A stretch of DNA of 64,000 nt from Ischnura elegans (GCF_921293095.1 NC_060258.1:8508607-8572606); one strand, 5' to 3'; positions 20,991 through 32,591 are shown, numbered from the stretch's first letter. Notes: a model not told the origin generated them from the sequence alone. Numbers and translations: made by a program.

Positions 20991-21900
20991 TGTTTATTCC
21001 ACTACAACGACGAATCACCAAGCATTGTACAGTGGAACCTCGTTAAAGCGAGTACGGGCTATAGCGACACCCCCGCTATAACGAGAGATAGCCGATGCAC
21101 CGTCAATTGACCCTATAATAAGCGTGTTAAAAAATTCGTATTCACGAGACCCTTTCGGTGTTGGCTCTCGCCATAGCGAGGGTTTCACCGCCGGAAGACT
21201 TTCATCAAGACTCCTTAACCTCTGTAATTGCTAGCGATCTGTTAGAAATGAAGTTAATGGAGTGCTCAGTCTCAAATTTATGTGGTAAACTGTCGTTCGA
21301 TAAATATAATGATTGACGAAACAATGCTTTGCATGATTTTTATTCAGTGCGGCGCTTATAAATTGTTTGAATAGTTAGTCGTTATTTGAGTAAGAAAATT
21401 TAGTGATGCAAAAAAAAACATCGCCTTTCGTCTGGATTTATGCTTACGTTTATCGGATAGATGTTTATCTGTCGCCGCACCACTCCTGTTCCTGTATATC
21501 TGTTCGCAACAGGTATATTGGCTATTATTTGCTCCACCTCCGGTAAAGCGACAATTCGCTATAGCGAGTGTTTATTAGTGCACCGTGGGGTGTCGTTATA
21601 TCGAGGTTGCACTGTATAAAGTTAAAACGTTTAGCACAGGGATCTCCAAAATACACAGGGCCGGATGAATTCAAGTAACGCGCGATTCTCGCTCGTTTAA
21701 CTCTGTGAGACGCCGCTAGGAGCATTGCAGTGCCGTACTGCACGTCTAAGTCGCCTCCCACTGTTCGTAAATAAAAAAAATGCCACAGGAATGGCTTCAG
21801 TAGACGATGGTATCGAATACTTCAGTCATCAGCAAATTTGCTATCCTGCCTGCGAATTCGGAGCTTGGAATGTGACTCTTGTGGCCCAATAAATAATAAA
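20967..21900 (+). repeat. Repeat S, copy 1 (hAT-like degenerate), split by a pogo element
   Basis: 20967-21029 plus 21615-21895 match 24913-25275 (GGGTCGTGTCGTAC; CAGGGATCTCCAAAATAC; TGTTCGTAAATAA; CTATCCTGCC). The CAGGGATCTCCAAA motif resembles hAT-type ends, but a matching right end is not seen. The copy at 24.97 kb reads AGCATTGTTTAAAG where copy 1 has the inserted element B. Confidence 0.65.
21030..21614 (+). mobile_element. pogo/Tigger-like element B, copy 1 (585 bp)
   Basis: CAGTGGAACCTCGTTAAAGC at the left and ATATCGAGGTTGCACTG at the right are inverted termini; subterminal TATAGCGAC / GCTATAGCGAG motifs repeat. Flanking TA at 21028-21029 and 21615-21616. Non-autonomous; related to copies at 32006, 39547 and 51863. 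Confidence 0.9.
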
Positions 21901-21926
21901 TAGGGAATAGACCGCTGAGGTAGCAA

Positions 21927-22190
21927 TAGGGTAGTTTCCTTCATCAAAGAAAACGAAAGGCATTGATTGCGATTCGTTACCAACAATTGGTGTATTCATA
22001 ATGTACAAATTATTTGGTTTTAGAATTCCCAGTTTGGACGAATGGCAGTGATCAATTTTATCCTCTTTTGAAAAAGGCTAGATTGGCGCCCATGCGATGC
22101 CACTCCACGTGACGTCACAGGGACCAAGTTTCTGTACGGGTAGATAGGAGTTTTACATTGTCTGAGGTTACCAATGCATGCATGAGGTAC
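21927..22190 (-). mobile_element. Repeat A, inverted fragment
   Basis: TAGGGTAGTTTCCTTCATC to CCAATGCATGCATGAGGTAC, the right third of repeat A in reverse. CCACGTGACGTCAC is intact near 22105. The left two thirds are absent. Confidence 0.8.
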
Positions 22191-23576
22191 TTTATCGGCT
22201 GGGGTTATGTGAGAAGAGTTCCAGGAGCATATCCATCCCTGGGTTTTTTTTTACACTTTCACATATCATTTTTTGTGCTTCATATACATACCTTTTTCAA
22301 TTATTCATTAGTACCTCTCATGCTTTTACATATACCCATAAGAGCACATGAAAAAAATATTAGCTTCATAGAATGCATATTAGGATTTGTAAAAATTTTA
22401 AAGTGCAAGCCTACATATTTGCCAAAAAAAAAGCCTTGGCATTTTTCTGTAAAACAAGCTATGCAGGCTGGTACCAAAAGGGTTAAAATAATATTATTTT
22501 TTAATTCCAAATACCCATGCCAAAGGCATTTTGCATTACCATTGGATTTGGAGCAGTATATTGTACTTCAAAACTCCTCGGCTTGTATTTTCCCCTGACC
22601 TGACTAATAAATAGGGCTCCTTGATTTTCGCAAACACAGAATTTTGCAATTTTTTGCAAATTTTGGCACTTTTTCAGTTTTTAAGCAAATTAAGTTAAGT
22701 TTAGATTTAGAATTCGATCCCAAAAGTGGAGTGGGGGGATAAGAGGGAATAGTTTCGACCCATTACGTTTGACATGCGTGTAGGAAGGTTAAAACATTGA
22801 GCTTAAAAATGGAATGGCCTGTTTCCGTTCATCGTTCTCCCGATAGTGGTAAAAATATAACTGCCCCATGTATCTAATGGGTTGTAGGCCGAACCTCTTC
22901 AACCATAATTCGTACTCGATGTGTGGATCGAAACTAAACTGTTCGAAGGCGAAGCATGTTATCCCTACAATATGAAATATTGTCTGCATTTTTTTATGTC
23001 TCAAAGGATTAGTTAAGTTTCGATCCGAAATAGTTTTGACTCCGATTTAGTTTCGACCCTGCGTTTAGCTCCCCAGGTTCAAATCCATTTCATTTCATTT
23101 CAATGTTTTTTCTCCTGGAAATGAAATTACTGCAATTTTACTGGTTTCAACTTTCGTTTAGTTTCTATTGCCATACCTGATTTTAGTCCCTCAGATTTCG
23201 GACCCAGCTCAACGTCCCTTACACCGGCCACTGGACTACATCCTCTAACCCTACCATAGCAAAAATCCACGGTCAACTTACTGAGCTACCAGTGTTTTTT
23301 TCAACCAAACATTGAATTTCATTTTCAATAATTTACTTTTCTACAGAATTAGTAACATTTTTTAATCATTGTGGAATTTTCATGGGGTTTCTAACATTAA
23401 TAACAACAAAGTTATTAAATACAAGGTAATTAGGCTATAAGTTCTGAAGTATGTTCCTTTTAACACTTAAAAATTTGTTTAAAAATTGCTTATGCACAGA
23501 ACAAAACAAAGAATTCATTCAACCGTACTTTGAACTCCGAGTGTGGGTTGAAACTTAACTGTTCGAATTAGTAACT
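22191..23576. other. AT-rich intronic sequence
   Basis: Long but low-complexity frames (for example 22158-22598) begin inside repeat A and have no recognisable motif. Around 23020-23230 there are several TTTAGTTTCGACC-like short repeats. Nothing else seen. Confidence 0.35.
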
Positions 23577-23721
23577 GTTAGTATTTTTGTTTTGGTTTGA
23601 ACCTAGAGTAGGAATGACTACTATCAGAGCAAAAAGAAGGTGGAATGCTTTTGCATAAAATCCTGCCCAAGCTCCATAGGGTAACGTACTTGTAGCGATA
23701 GAATTAACCAGCTTATCACTA

Positions 23722-24723
23722 CAGTGAGTCCTCGTTTAACGTTGTTGATTCGTTCCTGAAAAAGTCGACGTTAAGCGAAACAACGTTAAACGATGCAGTG
23801 TTTCCCATAAGAAACAATGTAAAAAATTTAAATTGGTTCCTAGCCATGTTCCTAACAACTCATTTCTTCGTGAAGAATCCAGAATTACCCGGGCGAGAAT
23901 CCAAGGAGGCCAATTATCGGAGCCGTAACTTTAAGCAGACTTTGTGACCAATCGGGAGACACCTGAATCAGGCCAAAACGAAAAAAATCTGAATCTGACA
24001 CTCGGAAGCACGAGGATGAAGGGCGAGTCAATTTTCGTGATGATATCTTTAACCCGGCGGAAATCGCGAGAAACATTCATTACCGATTATTCACTTCAGC
24101 ATGATAACGATTCATTCGAAACGAAACGAATTTTCATAACGAAAAGGTTGGGAAGAAGGCATTATTAAATGAAATATAAAAACTAAAAAGAAAGTATTTT
24201 AATGGCAAAACATCGATATTTTCAGTAACAGAAGAAATTTTAATTGTAAAAACTCGACCTGCAAACCTAAAACTCGACCGATCTCTCCAGCAGTTGCACC
24301 TTCTTCAATTCTTTTAATAATACCAAGTTTTTGTTCTAATATCGCCGTTTTTTCTTCACGTCTGAAGAACCACCAGGATAGCCACTCTTCTTCGTGGACA
24401 TTTTTTTCTGTTGGCATCACAAAAATATACGGATAATGGGTAAATGAGGCGATAATTATTCACTCAGACGCATATTTAACATACACTACCCACGCCAACC
24501 TTTTCTGTCGAGCGAAAATTACCAATGGCATTAATATAGTAATATTTACTATACATCAGATGCACTTGCGTCCTATTCGCCATTCATTTTTTTTTCGCCG
24601 CGCATAATGTGAACAACGTTATCGCGAAGCAGTAACGACGTTAAATGATCAAGGGTTTCAATTTTTGGACAACGTTATCGTGAAACAACGTTAAACGGGA
24701 CGACGTTAAACGAGGACACACTG
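23722..24723. mobile_element. pogo/Tigger-like element C4 (1 kb) with transposase remnant
   Basis: Ends CAGTGAGTCCTCGTTTAACG and CGTTAAACGAGGACACACTG, flanked by TA (23720-23721, 24724-24725). Many AACGTTAAACGA-type subterminal repeats. Carries the N-terminal transposase piece at 24199-24420, which links the family to pogo/Tigger. Confidence 0.9.
24199..24420 (-). pseudogene. pogo/Tigger transposase N-terminus (helix-turn-helix)
   Basis: 73 codons, minus strand. Residues 27-53 read AILEQKLGIIKRIEEGATAG EIGRVLGL, the CENP-B/Psq-type helix-turn-helix that begins pogo-superfamily transposases (L-E-x-K-L-x-I-I-K-R-x-E-x-G...I-x-x-x-L-G-L). After GL the frame runs into unrelated sequence and stops, so the catalytic DDE domain is absent. 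It sits inside element C4 in the expected orientation. Confidence 0.7.
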
Positions 24724-24912
24724 TACTTGCTTCTTTTTCTTCAACTTATTTATTCTATTTATTCCTTCGTACAAAAGATTACATAGATTTCCGTGTTCTC
24801 CCCTTAAAAACAAACATAAACAACTCCCCATTATTGGTTCTTTTCCATGACGACTAATTTACGACTAACGAGTTATTAAGGGTTTTCTATTACATTAAAA
24901 CATACACGTCAA

Positions 24913-25278
24913 GGGTCGTGTCGTACATCTCTTTACACATTGTTTATGACTATGACAACAAATCACCAAGCATTGTTTAAAGTTTAAACATTTAGCTCAG
25001 GGATCTCCAAAATACGGCCCACGGAGGTCTTTCATCCGACCCGCGCACTCGTTTCAAGTAGCACGCGATTCTCCCTCGTTTAATTCTGTTAGATGCCGCT
25101 ATGAGCAATGCAACGCTGTACTGCACGTCAAAGTCTCCTTCAACTGTTCGTAAATAATAAATACGTCTGCGGATTCTTTAGTAGACGTTCCTATCGAATA
25201 CTTCAGTCATCGGCAAATTTGCTATCCTGCCCGCAGGGTGATTCGGAACTTGGAATGTGGCCCTTGTGGCCTAGTAAA
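24913..25278 (+). repeat. Repeat S, copy 2
   Basis: Uninterrupted paralogue of 20967-21895; contains ATACGGCCCACGGAGGTC after CAGGGATCTCCAAA, closer to the hAT-type end than copy 1. Confidence 0.6.
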
Positions 25279-25945
25279 TATGGTAGTTTCCTTCATCAAA
25301 GAAAACGAAAGGCATTGATTGTGATTCGTTACCAACCATTAGTGTATTCATAATGTACAAATTATTTGGTTTTAGAAATCCCAGTTTGGAAGAATGGCAA
25401 TGGTCAATTTTATCCTCATTTGAAAAAAGCTAGATTGGCACCAACGCGATGCCCCTCCATGTGACGTCACAGGGACCTAGTTTCTATACGAGTAGATAGG
25501 AGTTTTACGTCGTCTGAGGTTACCAATGCACGCAAGTGTCACAGAGCTCAGGGAAACAAGTCTTCATAATCACCTATTAAAATTGCCTATGTTATCGGTA
25601 ATTTTCCTGCGTTTGATAAGGTATTAATAATCCTTATTTAAGCCAAGCGCTACCTGCTAGCAGGGTATCTCTGCTACCTGCTGTCATCCTGCATCACAGC
25701 AGTGCACATATCCTCGCCCGGAGGTCACATCCCACGGTGGCAGCGGGAAGCATAATGACGTGACACAGGCTTTACCCAGCATTCATACTTAGCCGTCGCG
25801 TTTTCGCGCGGTTAAAAGTTTTCACTTTTCATTCAATCGCGAAAAATAGATGTGGTCATTTAAAAATCTAAAAGCGTGAAATATGTACTCCAGGAGTAAT
25901 AATCTTTCGATTCAGGCAAAATAGGAATGATGGGAAACCACCCTA
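25279..25945 (-). mobile_element. Repeat A, full-length inverted copy
   Basis: From TATGGTAGTTTCCTTCATC to GGGAAACCACCCTA, about 667 bp. TGACGTCA is intact, the overlapping E-box is lost (CATGTGACGTCAC). CTACCTGCTAGCAGGGTATC present. Confidence 0.9.
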
Positions 25946-26264
25946 TTGTTTTCCTTTATGAAAGAAAACAAAATATTGAAAAATCATGAATTTACGAAAC
26001 ATTAAAAAAAAATGAAGTTTTTTCGATTATGTAAAAAGTGATAAAATTAGTTTAAAACTCGAAAGTTTATTTTATTCTGGGATTACTTTTTTTTTTTAAT
26101 TTTCACTCCTGGTTTTGGACCCCCCCCTCCTGTCACTTCACATCTTTCATTTTCCTATGATTGACAAAAATTTTACGTGTAGACATGCTCCCTATCTCTC
26201 TACCTCCTTCGTATTTGGGAGCCAGCACAGACTTCAGATATGTGTGGTTAACTCATTATTTAAT
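25946..26264. other. AT-rich intronic sequence
   Basis: Homopolymer runs (A9 near 26009, T10 near 26090, C7 near 26121); no feature recognised. Confidence 0.4.
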
Positions 26265-26940
26265 TATTAAACCTTGATTGGCAATATCATATTGAGGATT
26301 TTGTTAGCAAAATGGCAACGGGAATATATATGATTCGCAAATTGGCTCCAACTACTTCATTAGAAATACTGATATTGATATATTATGCCAAAATTCATTC
26401 TCACTTGGCTTATTGTGTAGTTTTATGGGGAAACACAAGTGCTGCTGCTAGGGCATTCTCTATGCAAAAAAGAGCTTTGAAAGTTATGGCAAATGTGTCC
26501 ATCAGGTCTCCTGGAAAGCCATTATTTCTAAAATATAATATAATGACACTACCAAGTATGTACATTTTTTACTGTGCATTATTTGTAAAAAAGAACCCTA
26601 CCTTATTTTTACCAAACTCCTCGGTTCATGCCTATCTGACCCGTGGAAGTGAAAATATACATATTTTACAACAATTATGTGCCGAAAGAGGTCCACATCA
26701 CTCTGCCTCGCTTATTTTTAACAAATTGCCTATGAGTATAAAACATATTTAAAATATTAATGTTTTTAAGACAGAATTTTAAAAATTTCTACAGCCTAAG
26801 GGTTATTACAATGTAAACGAATTTTTGTCTGATAGTTTATGACAACATTTATGTTTTCATGTCCTCCCTGACAATGCTCTATGTCACGTGTATGACCTAC
26901 AGAATAATAAAGATATTATTATTATTATTAATTCACACGC
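26265..26940 (+). pseudogene. 5'-truncated LINE with (ATT)n tail
   Basis: Frame from about 26270 to 26752. Contains ILIYYAKIHSHLAYCVVLWG NTSAAARAFSMQKRALKVMA: Y-x-x-x-H-S-x-L-x-Y...W-G...QKRA-x-R/K matches the thumb/C-terminal region of jockey-related LINE polymerases. It ends with AATAAAGATATTATTATTATT, the usual poly(A)-signal plus ATT tail. Upstream polymerase motifs are missing. Confidence 0.8.
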
Positions 26941-27163
26941 TATCACGCTATTTTAGAATACCGACTCTATTTTATAGCGGAGTATACTAATAGCTTACGG
27001 AGCTCAGTCAGGTGAAACTATTTTTAAATATTGGGGTTTTGAATATTATTCCCCATTTTAAGGAAATGATTCCTTCGATAACGATAGAAGAAACCTATAA
27101 TTCAAAATTCTCAACCCGCTTTCATCTCGATAAGAATCCACGTAACCTTCATTGTTAGCTAAA

Positions 27164-27721
27164 TAGGGTGGTTTCCTATTATTTTTTTATTGCCTAAATT
27201 GAAAGATTATTACTCCTAGAGTACGTATTTGACGCTTTTAGATTTTTAAATGACGATATCTATTTTTCACGATTATATGAAAAGTGAAAATTTTCAAGCC
27301 CGCGAAAACGCGATGCGTGAGTATGAATGCCGGGAAATCTCTCTGTGTGCCGTAATTCTGGTTCCCGCTGTCGCCCTGTGAGGTGACCTTGAGGCGAGGC
27401 TTAGCGCTGATACGACGCAGGCTGCTCGCGGGTAGCTGAGTACCCTGCTGGCTGGTAGCACTTGGCTTAAATAAGTATTATTAATACCTTGTCAATTGGA
27501 GAAAACTTTCGGACCTTAGCCAGTTTTAATAAGTGATTATTAAGACATGTTTTCCTGAGCTCTGTGCCTCATGCATGCATTGGTAATCTCAGACAATGTA
27601 AAACTCCTATCTACTCGTATAGAAACTAGGTCCCTGTGACGTCACGTGGAGTGGCATCGCATGGGTGCCAATCTGGCCCTTTTCAAATGAGGATAAAAAT
27701 GGACCATTGCCGTTCGTCTAA
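27164..27721 (+). mobile_element. Repeat A, 3'-truncated copy
   Basis: Begins TAGGGTGGTTTCCTATT; GTGACGTCACGTGG is intact near 27637; ends abruptly after CCGTTCGTCTAAAA at 27721, before the right terminus. Confidence 0.85.
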
Positions 27722-27879
27722 AAGTCTGACCCTGAGCCTTGTTAATAGTCATCGCATAGGAAACCTTCATCGGAAATTGTCTGCGAGTCAAATTAAAAGG
27801 CATGGTGGGATCCGACGGCGTTAACTGTATTCTTGGGATGAGTACAATCTTGCCGGAATCGATTATTTTTTTTTAATCG

Positions 27880-28050
27880 ATTATTTTTTTTAGCCAATTT
27901 TAGGAAACAATAGCAATATTTAGGAAGTAAGATATGCCGTCGCATGTTCCCTGATAAATTCTGTGCATTTTGGTACCTCATTTGTCGATTTTGGTCGCAT
28001 ATAAGTTGAGAAAAAGGTATCTATACAGTAGAAATAATATAGAGGATCTA
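27880..28050 (+). repeat. Dispersed repeat, second copy (see 13655-13820)
   Basis: CCAATTTTAGGAAACAATAG through AAATAATATAGAGGATC. Preceded here by an ATCGATTATTTTTTTT direct repeat. Confidence 0.7.
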
Positions 28051-28130
28051 CACTTTTCAGACAATTCCTGTCTAGACAAAAATGATATATTTGTAAATTA
28101 TGACCTCTATTTGAAGACTTGAACTAACAA

Positions 28131-28795
28131 TAGGGTGGTTTCCTATTATTTTTTTATTGCCTCAATCGAAAGATTATTACTCCTGGAGTACTTATTTCAC
28201 ACTTTTAGATTTTTAAATGACGATATCTATTTTTCGCGATTAAATGAAAAGTGAAAATTTTAAAGCGCGCGAAAACGCGAGGCGTAAGTATGAATGCTGG
28301 GAAATCTCTCCGTGTGACGTATTTCTGGTTCCCGCCGCCGCCCTGTGAGGTGACCCTGGGGCGAGGCTTGAGTGCTGATATGACGCAGGCTGCTAGCGGG
28401 TAGCAGAGTACCCTGCTAGCAGGTAGCGCTTGACTTAAATATGGATTATTAATACCTTATCAAATGCAGGAAACTTTCCGACCCTAGCCAGTTTTAATAG
28501 GTGATTTTTAAGAGATTTTTCCCTGAGCTCTGTGTCTCATGCATGCATTGGTAATCTCAGACGATGTAAAACTCCTATCTACTCATATAGAAACTAGGTC
28601 CCTGTGAGGTCACGCAATGTGGAATCGCATGGGTGCCAATCTGGCCATTTTCAAATGAGGTTAAAACTGACCATTAAAATTCGTCTAAACGGGGATATCT
28701 CAAACCAAATAATTTGTATATTATGAATACATTAATGGTGGGTAAGGAATCGCAATCAATGCCTTTCGTTTTCTTTGATGAAGGAAACTATCCTA
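28131..28795 (+). mobile_element. Repeat A, full-length copy
   Basis: 665 bp, TAGGGTGGTTTCCT to GGAAACTATCCTA. The immediate flanks extend the inverted match (AACAATAGG ... CCTATTGTT). Composite CRE site degraded (GTGAGGTCACG). Its downstream flank is the same as that of copy 1. Confidence 0.9.
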
Positions 28796-29599
28796 TTGTT
28801 AGATTTCCCTTGGCTATAATAAAATTAAATACCAGAACAAGTGAAGGGAAATGACTGGTTTACACTCATAAAATGTTATTTTCAGCAGACCTGGGAGTAG
28901 AATGTAACTGTGGCAATCAGGGTTGATAAAAATCATGATTTTTTTTCAAAAAAATCATTTTTGTTGATTTTTTTGATTTAAATCGGATTTAATTGATTTA
29001 AATGAGATTTTTATGATTCTCCATTCATCAAAAGTTCAGTTATTTGCAAAAATAACTATTTGGGCAGCATATATTGGAGAATGATCATTTGCAGAAACAA
29101 TAAGAGGCAACATACTCTAAACTTAATACAACATTTAGTCAATCAGGGGAGAGAACTATGGAAATGTCAATGGTATCAAATTAAAAATTACACCAGCATA
29201 ATATAGAATTGCCATTGAAAGTATCAAATGTGCAATATTATGCAGTTCTAATGCATATGAAGTTTAGAAAAATTCTGTAATTGCAACTTTGTATGGTGCC
29301 TACGCTTGGAAGTTAAATCAGAAAACAATTTTTTTTCAACGGATACACTAGTATTCTAACCAAAGCAATTTTTTTAAATTCTCATGTTACATGCATTCCT
29401 ACAGTATCATTTCTATTTAAGAGCCACCATTGTGCTGATAACTGTCGATTAATTGTATTAATTAAGAAATAAAAATCAAAATTATACACTCTTTAAAAAT
29501 CAAACATATAGATCACATTTTGATTTAAATCACTTGATTTTTTTAAAATAAAAATCAAGTGATTTCGGGTATTGCTGTGTAGAAAACATTTTCACTCAA

Positions 29600-30805
29600 C
29601 GTTTCACTCCTCCAATTTAAATTCAGTGGAAATTTTAAGAACTCTTACAGGTGATGGACTACCAGGAGACTACCCAAACTTGGTAGAATTCTGCCTTAGA
29701 AACAATTACTTCCTTTACAACGGGCAAATATATGAACAAAAAAGTGGTGCGGCAATGGGTTCCCCACTTTCACCTGTGATTGCCAATTTATATATGGAGT
29801 TTTTCGAGAAGAAGGCACTTGAGCGAGAAGAAACCATCATGCTGGTTGAGATATGTGGATGATACCTTTGTGATCTGGCCACATGGAAAAGAAAAACTTG
29901 AGGAATTCCACGTACATCTAAATACAGTACATCCAGACATAAAATTCACAAAAGAACTCGAAGAAGGAGGTTGTCTTCCCTTCTTAGATGTACTGGTTAA
30001 AAGAAAAATGGATGGAAGCCTAGGCCATTCAGTGTACAGAAAGAAGACCCACACAGACAGGTATCTGAATTCAACATCGCATCACCACCCACAACAAAAG
30101 GCCTGCGTCATTAAAACGCTAACCCACCGAGCCAAAATCGTGTGTGATGCTGAGCATATCAGTGATGAAATGCAACACCTTATGTGGGCACTGAAAGGCA
30201 ATGGTTATAGTGTCTCTTTCATTAAAAGAGCAATGAAAGGAAAACACCCTCCTCAAGATGACGGCCACAAGGGGAAGAAGCCACTTACATACGCTAAAAT
30301 TCCATACATCTCCGGGGTCACCGATAGAATCGCCAGAATCCTCCATAAAGGCAACATTAAGACTCGCTTCTGCACCGTGAAGAAGATTCAGAATATCCTA
30401 CCTTCACCGAAGGATAGCCATCCTCCCCTTCAATCTATGGGAGTGTATGAGGTTCCCTGCTGCTGCGGCAGAAGCTACGTGGGACAGAGCAAGCGTTCAA
30501 TCTCCCAAAGGCTTAAGGAGCACAAAAGGGCGTTAAAATTACATCAGTGGGACGCATCAGCTGTCGCTGAACATTTTGCCTCCATCCCTGGGCATAGAAT
30601 AATGTTTAACGCTACACGGGTGTTAGCGAAGACGGAAGAATACCATCCGCGTCTTATACATGAATCCATCGAGATAGCGAAAAGGCCTAATAACTTTAAT
30701 AGGGAGGATGGGTATAACCTCAGCAGTATATGGAGAGGGTTCCTAGCACAATATAATGACCAACGGCTATCGCCTAAAATTCAAATCCGGCACAACAATG
30801 GGTAG
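29600..30805 (+). pseudogene. Penelope-like reverse transcriptase / GIY-YIG endonuclease, 5'-truncated, one frameshift
   Basis: First frame (to 29862) holds RT motif GAAMGSPLSPVIANLYMEFF. A frameshift near 29845 moves to the frame starting 29780, which has the catalytic YVDD at 29852-29863 (RT motif C), then LPFLDVLVKRK and HTDRYLNSTSHHHP, conserved after the polymerase in Penelope proteins. The C-terminal GIY-YIG endonuclease begins near 30440: GVYEVPCCCGRSYVGQSKRS followed by R-L-KEHKR, with two Cys before the second Y-x-G as in the family. It then has HESIEIAKRPNNFNREDGYN, the standard C-terminal block. The C-terminal frame stays open for 341 codons, so the insertion is relatively young. 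No promoter or full N-terminus is present. Confidence 0.85.
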
Positions 30806-30854
30806 CGAAAAACATATATAAGCTCGGGACGAGATTAAATTCCTTCCATTCTCT

Positions 30855-30884
30855 TGATAACGCTCCCAGTAGGAGGAGTGAAAC
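30855..30884 (+). ncRNA. Hammerhead-like motif at the Penelope 3' end
   Basis: TTGATAA, C, stem II GCTCC / GGAGT (one G-U) with an 8-base loop, then GAAAC. The core strand has two changes from CTGANGA (C3 to U, G8 to A). It lies exactly at the start of the right inverted arm, as in the elements at 14.2 and 57.8 kb. Likely inactive as a ribozyme but positionally homologous. Confidence 0.35.
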
Positions 30885-31118
30885 GGTGAGTGAAAATGTT
30901 TTCTACACAGCAATACCCGAAAGCCACCACCAATATGGATAAAAGAAGCTGTGAAAATCTTCAGACGAAGATTTAAATCGTGATTTTATTCAAAGTGATT
31001 TAAATCAATCAACCCTGGTGGCAATTGATAATAATTGATAATTATTGCAATAGAAAGACCTTCGTCAAAGAAAACAAAAGGCATTGGTTGTATGGTGTAT
31101 TATTATTTTATCTTTCAG

Positions 31119-31262
31119 GAGTCGGAGTGCGTCGATTGGGCGATGAGAGTGGAGGTTGGGGGCGTGGCTGTCCTGTCAGCTGTCGATTCGACGTGCGCAG
31201 TGGATGGAGCAGAAGAGTGGGAAGAGGCAGAGGACCCCCTGGAAGACACTGCCACACAAAAG
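31119..31262 (+). CDS. ZAD protein, exon 3 (acidic linker)
   Basis: Acceptor TTTTATCTTTCAG at 31118, donor AAG|GTGCGT at 31262, 48 codons, phase 0 both sides. Peptide ESECVDWAMRVEVGGVAVLS, then a tract EEWEEAEDPLEDTATQK. No domain is recognised; an acidic, low-conservation linker between ZAD and zinc fingers is usual for the family. The acceptor lies only about 95 bp from the end of the hAT insertion (31017) and a small repeat A fragment (31062-31096) intervenes, so the intron edge has been invaded without loss of the splice signal. Confidence 0.7.
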
Positions 31263-31289
31263 GTGCGTATTGCGTGAAGGCAAATTCTT

Positions 31290-32005
31290 CTTCAAGATTA
31301 AGTACAGTTGAGGACATCAAATACGGAATCCAGAAACCCGGAAAACCAGAAATCCGGAAAGTTTTGAAAATTCCTCTGCGTAGTTTTTCGACTTGCCACC
31401 TGGTGACACCAATCACCTTCGAGCCTTGTTCTGGGACGAGTAGGAAGTTAGCACAAGCTATGAACAAACGCTAACGACCTAGGCAGGGACACGTAGGGAT
31501 CTCAAATATCCAGCACAATGGCCTGAACGCATTTATAAATGAATTAATTAACAAAATATAGAAGCACTGTCCAACTAAGGAAGGCATCAATAAATATCGC
31601 AACGTCTGCTAGCAAATGCTATCAACAAAAGCTATTGACCATGAAGAAAAAGAATCGTAAATGTTTATATTATGTTTTGGAATGTGATTTTTTTAATCGT
31701 TGTACTGTAATGGAATAGTTTTATTATGACAAATCCTATGTGAACATATTGTATGACCAAAGAGTGCAGTTGAGGACATCAAATACGGAATCCGAAAAAC
31801 CCGGAAAACCAGAAATCCGGAAAGTTTTGAAAATTCCTCTGCGTAGTGTTTTGACTTTCCACCTCGTGACACCACTCTCCTCTGAGCCTTGTTCTGGGAG
31901 GAGTTGGAAGTTAGCACACACCATGAACATAGGCTAACAACCCAGGCAGGTACACGTAGGGATCCCAAATATCGAGAATAAGAACCTGAACGCATTTATA
32001 AATTA
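31290..32005 (+). repeat. Repeat K, two tandem partial copies
   Basis: CAGTTGAGGACATCAAATAC and CCAGAAATCCGGAAAGTTTT occur at 31307-31500 and again at 31766-31970, continuing to ACACGTAGGGATC and GAACGCATTTATAAAT. An inverted third piece is at 32997-33127. Function and class unknown. Confidence 0.7.
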
Positions 32006-32591
32006 CAGTGGAACCTCGTTAAAGCGAGTACGGGCTATAGCGAAACCCCCGCTATTACGAGAGATAGCCGATGCACCGTTAATTAATCCTATAATAAGCA
32101 TGTTAAAAATTTCGTTTTTTACGAGGCCCTTTTGGTGTTGGCTCTCGCCATAGCGAGGGTTTCACCGCCGGAAGACTTTCATCAAGACTCCTTAATCTGT
32201 GTAATTGCTAGCGATCTGTTAGAAATGAAGTTAATGGAGTGCTCAGTCTCAAATTTATGTGGTAAACTGTCGTTCGATAAAGAAGTAGTTAATTTTGGTG
32301 AAAATATTGTGGCATTAGCATTCGCGAATGCTTGATCTTCTTTTGTTCCTCGGGCAGCAGAAAGCAGTCATCAGCAAACCCGCACGTCCATGAGTTGCAT
32401 GAATAGAAAGCATTTGATGGAACACACCATGGCCAAAAAAACACCAAACACGTCTAAGCGAGAAAATATAAATAAAGGAGTAATATGAGGTATATTGGCT
32501 ATTATTTGCACTACCTCCGGTAAAGCGACAATTCACTATAGCGAGTGTTTATTGGTGCACCGTGGGGTGTCGTTTTATCGAGGTTCCACTG
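32006..32591 (+). mobile_element. pogo/Tigger-like element B, copy 2 (586 bp)
   Basis: CAGTGGAACCTCGTTAAAGC to TTATCGAGGTTCCACTG with TA at 32004-32005 and 32592-32593. It contains GGCCAAAAAAACACCAAACA, the same start of a broken transposase frame found in copy 3 (39.97 kb). The insertion interrupts repeat K; the uninterrupted copy at 31534 reads AAATGAATTAATTAACAAAA. Confidence 0.9.

Larger units (their letters stand above)
29566..30969 (+). mobile_element. Penelope-like element with 48-bp inverted ends, inside a hAT MITE
   Basis: 29566-29613 (CGGGTATTGCTGTGTAGAAA...) and 30872-30919 are inverted copies of 48 bp with a single difference; a further 50 bp follow the right arm. A 5-bp direct repeat GATTT flanks the insert (29561-29565, 30970-30974). 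It encodes the RT and GIY-YIG parts described below. The 5' half of the coding region is absent. Confidence 0.85.
28918..31017. mobile_element. hAT-type element carrying a Penelope-like insertion; 8-bp target duplication
   Basis: CAGGGTTGATAAAAATCATG and AATCAATCAACCCTG termini, flanked by a perfect GTGGCAAT at 28910-28917 and 31018-31025. The body is built of GATTTAAAT motifs. An uninterrupted copy of the same family lies reversed at 48929-49670. Removing the nested element at 29566-30969 leaves about 700 bp, matching that copy. Confidence 0.9.

Noticed and set aside
22158-22598. 146-codon plus-strand frame that looks hydrophobic
   Set aside because: Its first residues come from the end of a repeat A fragment and the rest is AT-rich DNA; the hydrophobicity follows from T-rich codons and an overlapping minus frame is equally open.
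31693-31995. Frames over repeat K on both strands
   Set aside because: Open on both strands and duplicated as DNA; no motif.
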